Positions 11,510 through 22,649 of a DNA stretch of 64,000 bases are shown in pieces. Within the stretch, counting starts at the first letter, position 1. The number at the start of each line of letters is the position of its first letter. Below the pieces are notes generated by a model. That model was not told the origin of the DNA and did not search any database. It was given only the letters and a program-made list of their open reading frames with translations. The position numbers were made by a program, and so were the translations under genes. The DNA comes from Aspidiotus rigidus (taxonomy: Eukaryota; Arthropoda; Insecta; Hemiptera; Diaspididae): positions 1,054,001 through 1,118,000 of the forward strand of contig JAVHKY010000030.1 of the NCBI GenBank assembly GCA_035079385.1, in the 5' to 3' direction.

Positions 11510-13490
11510 GACAGAATGCAGAGTTATGATTCTAGGCGACCAGGAAGCCGTGCAGAATCGAAAAGCGAAACAAGGAAACCACCAAGCTCAATAGTTTACA
11601 ATTTGCAGGACCATCGAGAATTTGAAGAAATAGTATTCGAAAGAGGAGAAGACGACGTGAAAAATTAAGTGGAAGCCCAAACCAAATAGATCGAGGAGAA
11701 ACTTGCCGAACTGACCCGAAACAAAAGACAGCGACATCAAAGCACAACTTTGCTCCCAGAAACGAGAACCTATCAGGCATCACTTTCACGGAAGAAGAAG
11801 AAAGACTGCTGGAAAAAGGCATCAAGTGCGTGCAGACGAAGAGATTGAACCAGTGTAAGCTTGAAAGCATAGTCATTAGCTTCGAACACGTAATGCATAC
11901 CAGAAGCCCGAACCAGAATTGCGGGAAAGTATTGTTAAACATCAAGGTTAATATGAGCCGAACCAATGACAGAACGCAAGTGATTCGGAGGAAGGATCCA
12001 CAAAAAAAAAATCCGACAGAACAACCTAATTTTGACGAAGGCGGACAAAAACAACAAGGAAGCGGTAACGGAGAGGGGAGGGGGATGAAATACAAAAAAG
12101 TAGAGTCGTACATCGCAGAGATGGATACCAAGAAATGATGAAGGACTCAACACAGTGGCTCCATAACAGGCTGAAAGCTGTGTTGAGAACAATGTACCCA
12201 GCAATCCCGGTAGCACGAAATTCAAGGAGCTCGTAAAACTCCACAAAGCAAACTGTCCAGTGAGATTACCGGTTAATAGCATCCAATGATAGCAAAGATC
12301 GTAGCCACATTATGCCCCCGTATATTGGAAGAAAAGTACAAGTTTGTACCTGGGCAATGTATTAGAAACAACGGTGCGCTGACAGAGCACCTGGACACGG
12401 TGAAAATCAAGAGTAACGACAAGCTGGTATCCTTGTAAGGTGACAAACATGTTTGGTACCATACCAAAGAGGAACCTCTCACCTTGCTTCGAGACAACGG
12501 ATATCATGGGAACCCCGACGGTCCGAAGTACGCCAAAGTAGTGAGAGATTTCGAGCCAGAACTGTTGCCGCTTCAATAACAAGTTCTATAGCCAGAAAAA
12601 GGGACTAGCGATGAGGTCACTGCCGTCACTGACACTGGTGGAGATATTCATGAATGACATAAAAAACAAGATATTGAAGGGCAGCAAGTTCAGAAACTCG
12701 ATCAAATACTGAGTCAGATATGTATATGATATCCTAATTGTGTGGTCAGGCACTGATAGACAGGTAAAGGAATTGAATTCCTTCTTGAAACGAAAGCGAT
12801 GAACGAAAGCATCAACTTCGCGGTAGACCATAAACTATTTGGACCTAACAGTCACGCCAGTAAGCAACCGGTAGAATACGAAATCTACAGGACACTATCA
12901 CCCCAGGCACAAGTCAGCGGCAATCCAGCAATTTCTGTCCTGAAAAACAATGAAGAGTAGAGAAAAGAAATCGAGATTGCAAAGCTAATCGCAGAAGTCG
13001 ACGGTTACCGCATAGAGGTGGGGTGGAGGAAGTGTAAGCAAAGAACGGGATTCATGATGGCACGACGAGAAAGTACTCCAGCTCGATACCGTACATAGGA
13101 AAGTACACAAACAAGGTGATAAAAGCTTTTAACACGGCTATGATGTGAATGTGGGCGTCCATAATAGAGGCGGAAGAAGAGGACGAAGAAAGCTCGAGCG
13201 GAGTGTACACGCTTATTTGTGAGCAGTGCGAAGGTATCTTCATTGGTGAGACTGGAAGAAAGTTCAAGATCAGGAAAGAGAAGCGCAAAACATCGGGCAA
13301 GGAAGAGGATGGGAGTCACTGTTTGGTAAACCCTGTAACGATGAATAGGACAATGAAGGAGGAATATCTGAAGTCATACACGTAGAGAATCGCACAAAGA
13401 GAAGAAAACTCTGGGAACGGATGAAGAAGGCAACAAATTCGTCATACGCCGAGCGCCTTGTGATGTCGAGCGAAAACTGACCTATACCCA
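11510..13490 (+). pseudogene. Penelope-like element ORF, heavily decayed (PLE copy 1)
   Basis: This is a relic of a Penelope-like retroelement (reverse transcriptase plus GIY-YIG endonuclease) scattered over all three plus frames. In order, the N-terminal PLE motif ENLSGITFTEEEERLLEKG appears near 11760. A KLHKANCPVR block, corresponding to the family's KIHK-N-P-RPIVS segment, lies near 12235. The RT core follows near 12590: QKKGLAMRS, then EIFMNDIKNKIL, then VRYVYDILIVWSGTDRQ. The catalytic YVDD is therefore degraded to YVYD. Near 13095 come IPYIGKYTNKVIKAF and GVYTLICEQCEGIFIGETGRKF, which is the GIY-YIG domain with its GETGR signature. A basic C-terminus (RRKLWERMKKA) follows. At least five frame changes or stops make it dead. 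The 199-codon frame on the opposite strand is an antisense shadow. Confidence 0.85.
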
Positions 13491-13499
13491 AATAAAGAA

Positions 13500-14045
13500 G
13501 TTGGACTTGAAAAAAATGACTTTAGAACCATAATATAGCGTATGATATGGTGGGGGCGGGGGGAACTTGAATAAACTCAACTTTCAACCCATAATATACG
13601 ACAGCAGAGGGACTTGGAAAAATTTTGATTTCAATCCGTATGATAGGAGGATACTCAGTAAAATTTAGACTCTTTGAGACTTTCATTCCTACTACCAAAA
13701 CCAGTATGACCCATAGAACAGGGTTCTTCTTTCAACTTCGTTACGGAAGTCGTCGTTATTTTTCAGTCTTTTCAGAGTCCTCTGATAGCTCCTCCACCCA
13801 ATTGCATATATGATGGTCCTGCCAATTTGGTTGAAATAGTCAAGACTCTAGGTAAAATTTCGAGTTACGAGTTGGCGGTCCCAAATTCTTTTTTCTCTCC
13901 CCTCTTTCTCTGTGTTCCATGTCTATCGACGTCGACACTGCTGCGCTGGTGAAACAAAATCAATAATCTCTGAGGTTCTCGTTACATAATTATGACTACG
14001 CATTCTGTCAGCGAGTAGCGAAATCACAAAACAGGCAGAATGCTA
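13500..14045. repeat. dispersed GATAGGAGG-type repeat scrap inside the inverted pair
   Basis: Words such as CAACTTTCAACCCATAATAT, GACTTGGAAAAATTTTGA and TGATAGGAGGA recur in the 33-kb tandem array and near 51100. This appears to be a diverged copy of that dispersed family. No coding content is recognised. Confidence 0.4.
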
Positions 14046-14049
14046 CAAG

Positions 14050-14365
14050 GAGGTGACTGTACATCGACCCACTAGGTTGACAAAGACTTTAGATCAATGC
14101 AGATTCAACTAGCATACATCCCCAGAAAATTAGGTTAATAGATAACACACAACAGTCGATTTCAGGTTGATAGAAAAATTCGGAGAAGTCGACCTGAAGT
14201 CAATGTGAAGCATGGATCGAAATGAAATCGACACTTGTAATCAACTCAACAATGTGTGTACATGTACCAACGCAATTTCTAAAGGGATTTCAAACGAACT
14301 AAAACTCTGTCGATTTGGCGTCGATTATCGTGCGGACTAAAAATCTAATTCAAACTGACGATCAA
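14050..14365. repeat. right arm of GTCGAT-rich inverted repeat
   Basis: Read on the minus strand, about 14215 down to 14050 follows the same sequence path as 11319-11468 on plus. Landmarks are CTCCGAATTTTT, CAACCTGAAATCGACTG and GTATGCT, and then GTCGATGTACAG. The two arms enclose about 2.6 kb containing PLE copy 1. Such an arrangement could be two pseudo-LTRs in opposite orientation, which is described for Penelope-like elements, or a composite foldback. Confidence 0.65.
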
Positions 14366-17215
14366 CATATTTCATCAGGGGAAGGGAATACAACGTTCGT
14401 TTCTGCTTTCTTTAAGAATTCATACGCAGTCGGACAAAATAATCGTGGTCTCAATCATTAAATCTAATTTCTTCGTAAATAGAACGAGAGAAATTGAATA
14501 GATTTGAGTTAGAACTCGTCTGTACTCTCGTTGAGGTCAAGTGGCAGTAAAAATAAAAATGAATTGTTAACTCACGTGGATGTAGTCGAATTGAGTTTGA
14601 AATTTCTTTTAATTTCTGTTTTTTTTTGAACACTATAATCACGAAAGACTATATTTTGTGAAGTAAAACTAGAGCGGTTTATGCGAAAATGACTCCACGT
14701 AGGTCATCCTATACGACTACACTCCCCCTCAACCTGTACACATTCAGCAATATCACCTAGTCGTAGCGATTTTACGATTTTGAAAATATTAGTCGGCAGT
14801 CGGCCCAGTCATTATTCTACTTTTATTCTTTTCCTCCTTTTTTTTTTTCGGGTTTCCTAGACAGACAGTCTAGATGAGTGGATGCATTCTGTTGCACACA
14901 ATATAAAAACGCACACACTCGACTGGTTAGATAGAGCTTCGAATATCCTCCACATATTGCGAAGAAAAAAGAAAAAAAATCCACATTTTTGCATGCAGTT
15001 AACTCACATAAAATTATCGCAGAACAGGTTTTCCCTATATTTTTCGTGTGTAAAGTGAAACAGTTTTTGTGCACTGCGTCCTCTCGATCTAGTTTGTCCA
15101 CGTAGCGCATTACATAAAAATTAACTTCTTCATACAAGTCCATTAAAACGTTTTTCGTTTCACCATCAGTAAAATATCTTTATTATCTGATTGTTCGATC
15201 ATTTTGACCATTTGCCTATGTCCAAAACAATGAATGAGAACGAAGAAAAAACGATAAGAAGAAAAAAAAAGAGAGAGATAGAGAGAAAAAGAGACTAAAA
15301 GAGGGGCAGAGAGAAAAAGCAACACAAGTTCTTCATCCTTATTTGGACAGACACCATATTTTGAAAGACCGCATCGAAAATTATACGAATCTTTACAATA
15401 ATAGCATAATTTGTTCATTTTCTCGACTTCGAGTCAGTTCTTACAATTCTTTTTCTTCTTTCTAAATAATCTAATATACGCTGTATAAAGCTTAAATATG
15501 CAGTTGCTTGTTACCGACTTTCCAGTGACTGATCTGTACTTATAATTTATGAAATCGGACAATGGGATTTACTTCCTCTCAGCTGTACACAAGACTTAGT
15601 TCATCAAGAGTCCAAAGGTAGTTATGGTGGTTACTCAGTCTGTTAAGTGTCCACATTAAGTCTCTAATACAAATAGTATAGTACCTGATACCGTACGTTC
15701 CATACCGAGAGAATTTGCTTGAGACCCTTACCTGTTTTAGCAACTTTGTTTGGGCCAGAGAACATCAAGCGACTCCAAGAAGAGTCAAAATCGTGTGCCA
15801 TTCGATGAATATTTCAGGTACCCATATAGATCTGGTATCTCAGGAAATTTCCGCCAACAAAAGGGAAGAATTTCACTCTATAAGTCAATACTTACGAGTC
15901 AAAAAGATGAGCTCGCTACGTCCGTGTTGATGTCCACACATCACAACGAGCGTATCCATGAATGCTCCACACCAAGTCATTGAAAATATGAAAAATTACG
16001 AGTGATCATATAATGTTGTAAGTCATTTCTCGTTTTATAAGACTTATCTATTTGAATAACTTATCCAAATATTTTCATACTAATGTTTATACCCTAGTTT
16101 GGTCACTGGGAAAAATGATTTTTTCCTACAAACATATACTGCACTGTACAGGTCTAGAGTAGGATTTTATTTTCTACATTAACGTCTTTGCGACACAATA
16201 GCAGTTCGTCATAAATGCTCTGGAAATTCTCTCTTTTGTGTCTATCATTTTGTTTTTTGAAGGGGAAGGAAAGCTCCAGCTTATCAACGTCAGATATTTC
16301 AAGGAAACTGAGGTTTGAATGAATGTTACCGCTTGAAACAAGAAAGTTTCCCAATAATGATTCATGAGAACTTGAATTCAACATCGGAGTAAATTAAACT
16401 TTATTTTGCACTTTCATTCGAAAAAGTAACTTCGGAGACTGCTTCAGTGATCTTGAATAATTATGCAGCAGGGATTTTCAAACCAAAGCAGTCACGATAC
16501 TCTAAAATAATCCTATCAGTACAAAAAATACTCAGTATGCGTCTCTTAGATTGAAGAAAATGTATTTAATTACTTCGTTCATAGGGGGAGGAGGAGGAGG
16601 TTTAAGCAGAAAAAAATTGTTTTTTTCTGCGATGTTTCGCCTGGACATGGGTCTAGAGAAAAAAATGTAAACACAAAATATACACTAGCTCTACCTACAA
16701 TTTCCAACTAAAAATATTCTATTATAAGATCGCTAGAACGAGCAAAAATTCGTCACATTTTTGATCACATTGAAAATTAATTTATTAGGTACTACCTACA
16801 CCAATTACATAGAACATGAAATAAAAATAAAAATACAGGAATTAACGATTGAATTCACAAATTCACAAGTTTAGCGAACGTCTTTGACTCAATAGTCATT
16901 ATGTAATTTGAATTATGAGTCAACTTATTAGAACGCATTAATGGGATACTAGACTACTGTAGGTACACAGAAATCTCATACGTTGAAGTTCCTTACTATC
17001 TTTATGACACCTAACCATTTAAAATATCAAGCGCACAACTTATTGCATGGTTATATGCGTGAGAGGAAGTACGCTTGTTATAAAAAGTTGAATATGTTGG
17101 GGATGGAGGGGAAGTCATCTGATAGTGCCTCTGATGTATGGTTGTGAGGGATGGATAAGGAATTACGGAGTTGGGTCAAGTTTGGGCAGCAGAAGATATG
17201 TTGAACGGATAGGGA
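14366..17215. other. unassigned AT-rich DNA
   Basis: No gene can be named. Small features are a GA-rich purine tract at about 15240-15320 and a perfect 11-bp-arm hairpin GCAGAAAAAAA/TTTTTTTCTGC at 16606-16630. A 76-codon minus-strand opening at 16154-16384 has a polar, fairly coding-like composition but no recognisable motif. Confidence 0.45.
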
Positions 17216-17239
17216 GGGGGGGGGGGGGGGGGGGGGGGG
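17216..17239. repeat. uninterrupted 24-G tract
   Basis: Twenty-four consecutive G residues form a mononucleotide microsatellite capable of G-quadruplex formation on the plus strand. The flanks are also G-rich (GGATAGGGA and CAGATCC). The length should be treated as approximate because homopolymers are error-prone in assembly. Confidence 0.85.
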
Positions 17240-18420
17240 TCAGATCCGCATGAGGGCAGGAGAGAGGCATAACATGAGAGATGAGATGGGTGTGTGAGTC
17301 TGGTGTGCCGATTCTGAGACGGGTGATGACTATTTCTTCTTTGCGTGGATTAATTTCCAACAAAAATTCATTAACATTCTGGGGAACCAGAATTTATTAA
17401 AACTAAATCATAAGAATTTTCATTTGGGACCAACGAAATCACCATAATATCACTCTATTTTAGGTCTTTACAAATTTTTTATTCAAAGTTATATAATTTC
17501 ATACAATAATTCTTTTTCGGCCGTATTTGATTTCGAGTACCGTTTTCGGCATTTACTTCCCTTTCGACAAAATAAAATTATTCAACAGGCTCCAACACTT
17601 CTAGAACGAACTTTTAGCGGCTTTTCGAGCCTACTGCTTTTAGAAAAATACGACAAATGCGGGCGAATCCGGACTCTGCAAGTCATTCAGAAAAATATGG
17701 AAGCTAAGGAGCTTCTCTGGTGGTGCCCGCGCCAAACCGAAATTTCTTCTTTGCCTTATATGATGTAGTAAGTACACAATAATCATGAATTCCGAAGTCG
17801 TCTTCATTTCTCTCATGATCTTCGTAACACGCGCCTTTATTCTCGCAGAACCTTTCTCGGCGCATTGACAGCAGAGGATGAATCAGCGAAGACCTATTTT
17901 ACGACAACCACAAGGGTGGCAAGGTAAACAACTGAAACTCAAACGTTTAGCTCACGTTCTCAATAGCGGCTCAAAACCCAAAATTTGAATTGAATAAAAC
18001 CTAGGCTTGCCAAGTCACGCAGATACCATCCAGCTTTTTTGACAGCTTCCTTACTGAGAGCACAGCTCCATATCGAGGAAAGAGCTTGAAACATTTTTCA
18101 GAAGAAATTGTCTACGTACCCACGAAGAACGCTATTGAAGAAGCGAAAAGGAAAACCCCTCTCTCATTGTAAAATGCAAAACCAGATGGTGAGGATATTT
18201 ATACTTTCGCTATCTACGTCTTTTGAAATGCTTTCTGGCAATCCGAAGCAGCTGTCATGTCTCTCGCCTGATGTAGAAGTAGCCAGCAGGTATTTTATGT
18301 CTTCCTGGAGGTGGAGGGAGACATGGTTGAGACGACCAAATAGAGATTTCGAAGGCTAGGTACAAACTTGATTTCTTTAAAAAAGGAAGCTATTTAACTT
18401 GAAGTTCTCAATCCAAACTT
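17240..18420. other. unassigned DNA
   Basis: No gene or named repeat is recognised. The 83-codon opening at 18108-18359 shows no motif. Confidence 0.4.
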
Positions 18421-18940
18421 TAAAATGGAGTTGGCACCTGTCAACTCCAATTTGACGAATTTGCCAGATTGATCTAGAGTCGATGTGCGTGTAATTCCCC
18501 CCCCCCCCCCCTACCAGAGCTTAATAGACTTTTGTACTTGTCGACAGAATACGTGGGGTCATAATTTATTATGAGAGTAGAGTACAGATCCATTAAAAAT
18601 CATGATTATAACCAAATTCGACTCATTTTCAATCGCAATTCTGGATCATTTTGAGCGATTGCTCATTCAAAATCTTCGAAATCGGCGTGATGTAAAATGG
18701 ATTCAACAAATTAGCGTCAATTTTCACTTTACAGTAAAATTCAATACCAGAAACCGACTCCATGTCGATATCAACAATAGGTTAGTGGGGCAAAATCAAT
18801 ACAGTCGTTCCACTCAAGTTTCTATCATCCGTCGTCGATTTGCAGTCAAAAATCAAGCGAAACTCACGTAAATTTAGAAAATGATCTCGACGTCAGATCG
18901 ACATCGACATGGTTCATCAAGATTAGTTCAAAGGATAAAG
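18420..18940. repeat. GTCGAT-rich dispersed repeat plus 15-C tract
   Basis: Words such as GATCTAGAGTCGATG, CGTCGATTTGCAGTC, CTCGACGTCAGATCGACATCGAC and CCGACTCCATGTCGAT resemble the arms around PLE copy 1. This is probably a diverged third member of that family. A run of 15 C lies at 18497-18511. The 89-codon opening at 18602-18871 falls inside this repeat and is not trusted as a gene. Confidence 0.5.
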
Positions 18941-19440
18941 AAAAAGTTCTCATCAGAAGTTCTATTCGCACAATCAAACCGAGTGTCACTACCTTTCAAG
19001 GTTGGTAAAATCGAATTTGGGAACTGATTACAACTTCGAAGGAATTGAATTGCGTTCAAATAACTGGAACGTGTGTAAGCAGAGAACAGTAGACCAAATC
19101 GGGTTCCCAATGAAGAAAATGGATTCAAAATCACCTGTCAAAGGCCAATACGCCAGAGCACGTTCAAATTCGTCTTAGTGGCGTTATAATCGCTCTCTCC
19201 TTTCTTTCCTCGTTAATTCATGTTGATTGACTGATGAACTTCAGCAAAACTACTTCAGAATAGTATAGTTAGGTGTTTCTCTTTTGAACTCGTTCCCATA
19301 CACGCATCGTATAACAAAGTTTAACCGAGCTGAAAAAGGGCAATCACTACTATAGACTTCCTCTGGTCTTCTTTCGAAAATTCTACACAAGTTTTCGTCA
19401 ATCATCGAGCTTATATAAATGAGAGAACTCGTTTTCAACG
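18941..19440. other. unassigned DNA
   Basis: No feature is recognised. Short openings on the minus strand (18928-19134 and 19250-19438) lack motifs. Confidence 0.4.
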
Positions 19441-20620
19441 CCGCGTTCTCTCCTGAAACGATGGGCGATAATCCTCCTTCCCGTGCAGACTGGCCGCGTT
19501 CGCTATCAGCGAGTGTTACTAATTAAATCACTTCAACGAGTTAATGGGCTTCTTATGCGTGGAAACTTTCAACATTAAAGAGAACTCGTAAGCGCTACGA
19601 ACAGTCAGCCTCATCGTTAGTCGAATTAAAATATACAAATTAAAAACAGGTATCAATGTACGAGACGTTTTTATTACGCTATGAGCTATACGTGCGAGTA
19701 CGTGCGCATATTTTATTCGCGTAATTTATAGCGACGATGGTTAGTCAAGAAGGTGCGATTTTAACGAGTTCATCGAGCGCAGCTCGCGGTGCCTTAAATT
19801 TCAGAATAGGCAGCAAGCATCAGGCAGTCTCGTTGTGAACGACGACGACGTCGTCGACGGAACGTTGGAATTTTCGTACGACTTTTCATTTCGGCAGCCC
19901 GTTAAATCCAGAGATGGGCTGAATTTAAAATCCGCGCACCGCTGTCGCGGCACCAGCAGAAAGAGAGAGCACTCGTGTATGTCCCGCTTGTGGTCGTCGA
20001 GGTATGTCGCTGGGCGTGACTTCGAAGAATGTGTACAGCGAATCAAAAATGAAGGTACAGGCTACACACCGTTTTGAAGAGGCGACGTCACCTTCGCAAG
20101 TCGCCTTCTACTTCGCGTCAGTCCGCCGCGCGCCGCCGCCGTGTCATACTCTATCGCGTCTACACACGTTTATCGTGAAGCGAAATCTTCCGACTTTTTA
20201 AATACGACGCGTTAACGTAATTAAGAAGCGCTTACAAGTCGTCGTCGCACGTTGCCCCGATCTAGAGAACATGCTGAAAGTGTCTTCTTTTAATACACGT
20301 GTATACAAACTATGTATGAATATACGAAGAGCAGCCCTAAGGATGGGCGCACGATCTGTCCAACACCTGTTGATCGATCTCGCGATGAGATTGTTAGTTT
20401 TCCCGAAAGCGATCGTAGGCACGCGGTGATGGGTTTAGGAAAAGTATACCCATTTGAAGGGAACCAGTTTCTTCTTTTCTTGGTCGTTCATCCATCAAAT
20501 ATATCGCTCGACCGCTGTTAGGTGAAGAAAAGCAGAGAGAGAGAAAGACGGTCGTGTACGTGATATGGGGACCTCGACTGCATAAAAAACTAAGATGTAC
20601 AGTTCTCGGCATTCTCTGTA
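19440..20620. other. CpG-richer stretch, possible promoter or 5' region
   Basis: CG dinucleotides are conspicuously denser here than in the flanks, for example GCGCGCCGCCGCCGTG near 20131 and a GACGACGACGTCGTCGAC palindrome near 19840. The stretch holds overlapping open frames on both strands (19835-20077 plus, 19801-20046 minus, 20312-20521 plus). None has a recognisable domain, and high GC alone lengthens chance frames. It could be an unmethylated island at an unannotated transcription start or simply unique, selected non-coding DNA. Confidence 0.35.
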
Positions 20621-21650
20621 GAAAGAAAACAAAATTGTGTCCTTCCTGACCAGGGAAAAAACGTTAACAGATGACAATAGTTTCCAAAAGTCAACCCAAC
20701 GATTAATATCAGGCGTGGCATAGCAAGTGAGGGTAGAAATACCGTATATATGAATTTGCCTTACCTCCGAAGGTGCTCCAACGCAGACTGCTTGGATCCA
20801 ACTACGGTATAATAGAAAAAAAAAGGCACCTGATGTTTTCCAAATAATGTGAAAATCCATACAGATATTGTGTGGTTCTGCAAACATTTAACCATTTATT
20901 GAAGAAAAGAAATAGTAATTTTCAAGCGCCATATTTCCAAGGATTTCATATTAATCCTATGCTCTAAATAGAAACATTTTTCGGCTAAAAATGATTCAAA
21001 CTGGACCTCAAAAATTTTCACTATAGATTCTTCCTAAAAACAGCATCGTCATTGATTACTTAACGGAAAGCGGTCAGGATTAAACGAAATCTCGTTCGCC
21101 ACGTCGGTGGAAATATATCATGAAAATTCCATATTATAATACTCGTATTATGTACTTCTAGCGGCCACGTCAATGGAAATTCCATTGACATGGATTTCAT
21201 AACACCACGGTGAAAAAATACACCAATTAATGGAGTTCTGAGAAATTTGAAAAATAATGATGATTGAGTTTCCATACTGTGTCCACTACTCGTACTCGAT
21301 TGACCCGAGTTTATTTCATCGTTTTTGGATTCAGATATCTTTTTTCTTGAAAAATATTTTTTCTCTGAATAAAGACGCTTTAGCCGCACATGCTTCATCC
21401 TTGCACGAAAAAATTTCAAAAGTTCATTTTTTCTCGACGTCTGCGGAGGCCAAAATTTCCTAAGATTAATAAGAAACTCATGTCTAGAGAAACGAAATGA
21501 CGGTAGCCAAAATATCCTGCGTCAGCGAGGAAATTTTTTTTTTTTTTTTTGCTTCCTACCCTCTCCATTTCTGGTATATTATGGGTGCCACATAAATTAG
21601 CTTCCCGAGTATTGGAACTCATATTGAGTGAGTAAGGTGTAAATAGAGCT
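20621..21650. other. unassigned DNA
   Basis: Openings of up to about 130 codons on minus (20495-20887 and 21060-21419) have no motif that I recognise. A T-run of about 15 lies near 21535. Confidence 0.4.
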
Positions 21651-21656
21651 TTAATA

Positions 21657-21715
21657 TTGAAAAAGTTTTTCAAGTGTACAAATCTACTTTATTAGTTGCT
21701 TTTACAAGAGTACTT
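21657..21715. repeat. left copy of about 60-bp inverted repeat
   Basis: It reads AAAAAGTTTTTCAAGTGTAC, then CTACTTTATTAGTTGCTTTTAC, then AAGAGTACTTT. This is the near-perfect reverse complement of 22127-22185. The pair bounds PLE copy 2. Confidence 0.85.
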
Positions 21716-22105
21716 TAGGGGGTGGTACAAGAAGAAGAAAACTCTGGAAACAAATGGAGATTGCAAAAGCGAAGAGGAAGAAAGCCAGCCTCTTGAAGTA
21801 ATGTAATCATGTTTGATATAGCAAAACAATATTCGGCCTGGTATTGGACGAAAGAAGAAAAACAGAATCAACCAATAAGATGGCAGGAAACCAGGTAGCC
21901 AATAGAAATGCAGTATTTAGGACAATAGAATTAACCAATCACTAAGCAGTATGTTATAGGCAATGGGAACACAATGTCATATCAATGTAAGAATAAGTTT
22001 CTAAGAGAGGACCAATCACAACACAGCATTGGTATAGCCAATAAGATCACAGTGTGATACTATAAAAGCGCATGTTCAAGGCCTTGTTTTCCAGTTGCGA
22101 CACAA

Positions 22106-22150
22106 CTGATGATGGTATGACACCCAAAAGTACTCTTGTAAAAGTAACTA
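22106..22150 (+). ncRNA. hammerhead-like motif in PLE copy 2 pseudo-LTR
   Basis: CTGATGA is followed by a short GGT-ATGAC-ACC stem-loop and then CAAAAG. This is the order of a hammerhead core: CUGANGA, stem II, GAAA. The final GAAA is AAAA here, which would inactivate it. Hammerhead ribozymes are described in Penelope-like pseudo-LTRs, so the context fits. Stems I and III are not convincingly drawn by eye. Confidence 0.35.
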
Positions 22151-22199
22151 ATAAAGTAGACTTGTACACTTGAAAAACTTTTTCGCAATAGCTTCCCAA

Positions 22200-22640
22200 G
22201 TCGCACTTTTCCTTTTTCTCTCTTTCCCTTCTCGTTGCCTCATTTTTTTCGCGTTTTTTTTTTTCTTTCCTTTTTCTTCATTCATAGTTTCATTTCCTGA
22301 TGGGGGTCATGAAGCCTGACTCCCCTTAGATCCGCCACTACCCAAGTCACTGTAATACAAAGTCCATTTGGATTTAAAAAAAAATCGAAACATCGGTGAA
22401 ACGAATACTTCCTCACCTTTGCATAAGTTTGTGCAGCAGCTTCAGAAAGAAGTGGAAGTCACATTGAGATGTACCAACACATTCTACGACATCTTCACAA
22501 GAGGATATCGTCTGAAATGGTCTCAAAATTGCTTTGGTATAGACTTCTCATCGAAAAGAATAGATGAAAACCCGAGATCATTCACAGCCATGGATAATTT
22601 CTCAGCATAACCGCAGTATTGACGTGGCGGTGAAGCAAAA
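22200..22640. other. unassigned DNA, pyrimidine-rich at its start
   Basis: A TTTTTC-rich tract lies at about 22208-22300. An 80-codon opening at 22368-22610 shows no motif. Confidence 0.4.
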
Positions 22641-22649
22641 AACCCGAGG

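Larger units (their letters stand above)
21657..22190 (+). mobile_element. Penelope-like element 3' end and pseudo-LTR (PLE copy 2)
   Basis: Near 21733 the plus strand reads RRRKLWKQMEIAKAKRKKASLLK and stops. This is closely similar in style to the C-terminus of PLE copy 1 (RRKLWERMKKA). About 330 bp of non-coding DNA follow, with repeated CCAATCA/CCAATAAGA words and a TATAAAAGCGCATG box near 22061. A CTGATGATGG motif sits at about 22107, and the end reads AAGTACTCTTGTAAAAGTA, ACTAATAAAGTAGA and TTGTACACTTGAAAAAC. That terminal block of about 60 bp is present in inverted orientation at 21657-21715, so the unit is bounded by inverted copies. Only the last codons of the ORF remain. Confidence 0.7.

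Noticed and set aside
11532..12131. 199-codon open frame on the minus strand
   Set aside because: It is antisense to PLE copy 1, whose plus-strand motifs are clear; its composition (L, F and S rich) is that of a shadow frame.
20495..20887. 130-codon minus frame
   Set aside because: It has no recognisable domain and straddles the edge of the CpG-rich block, where chance frames are longer.
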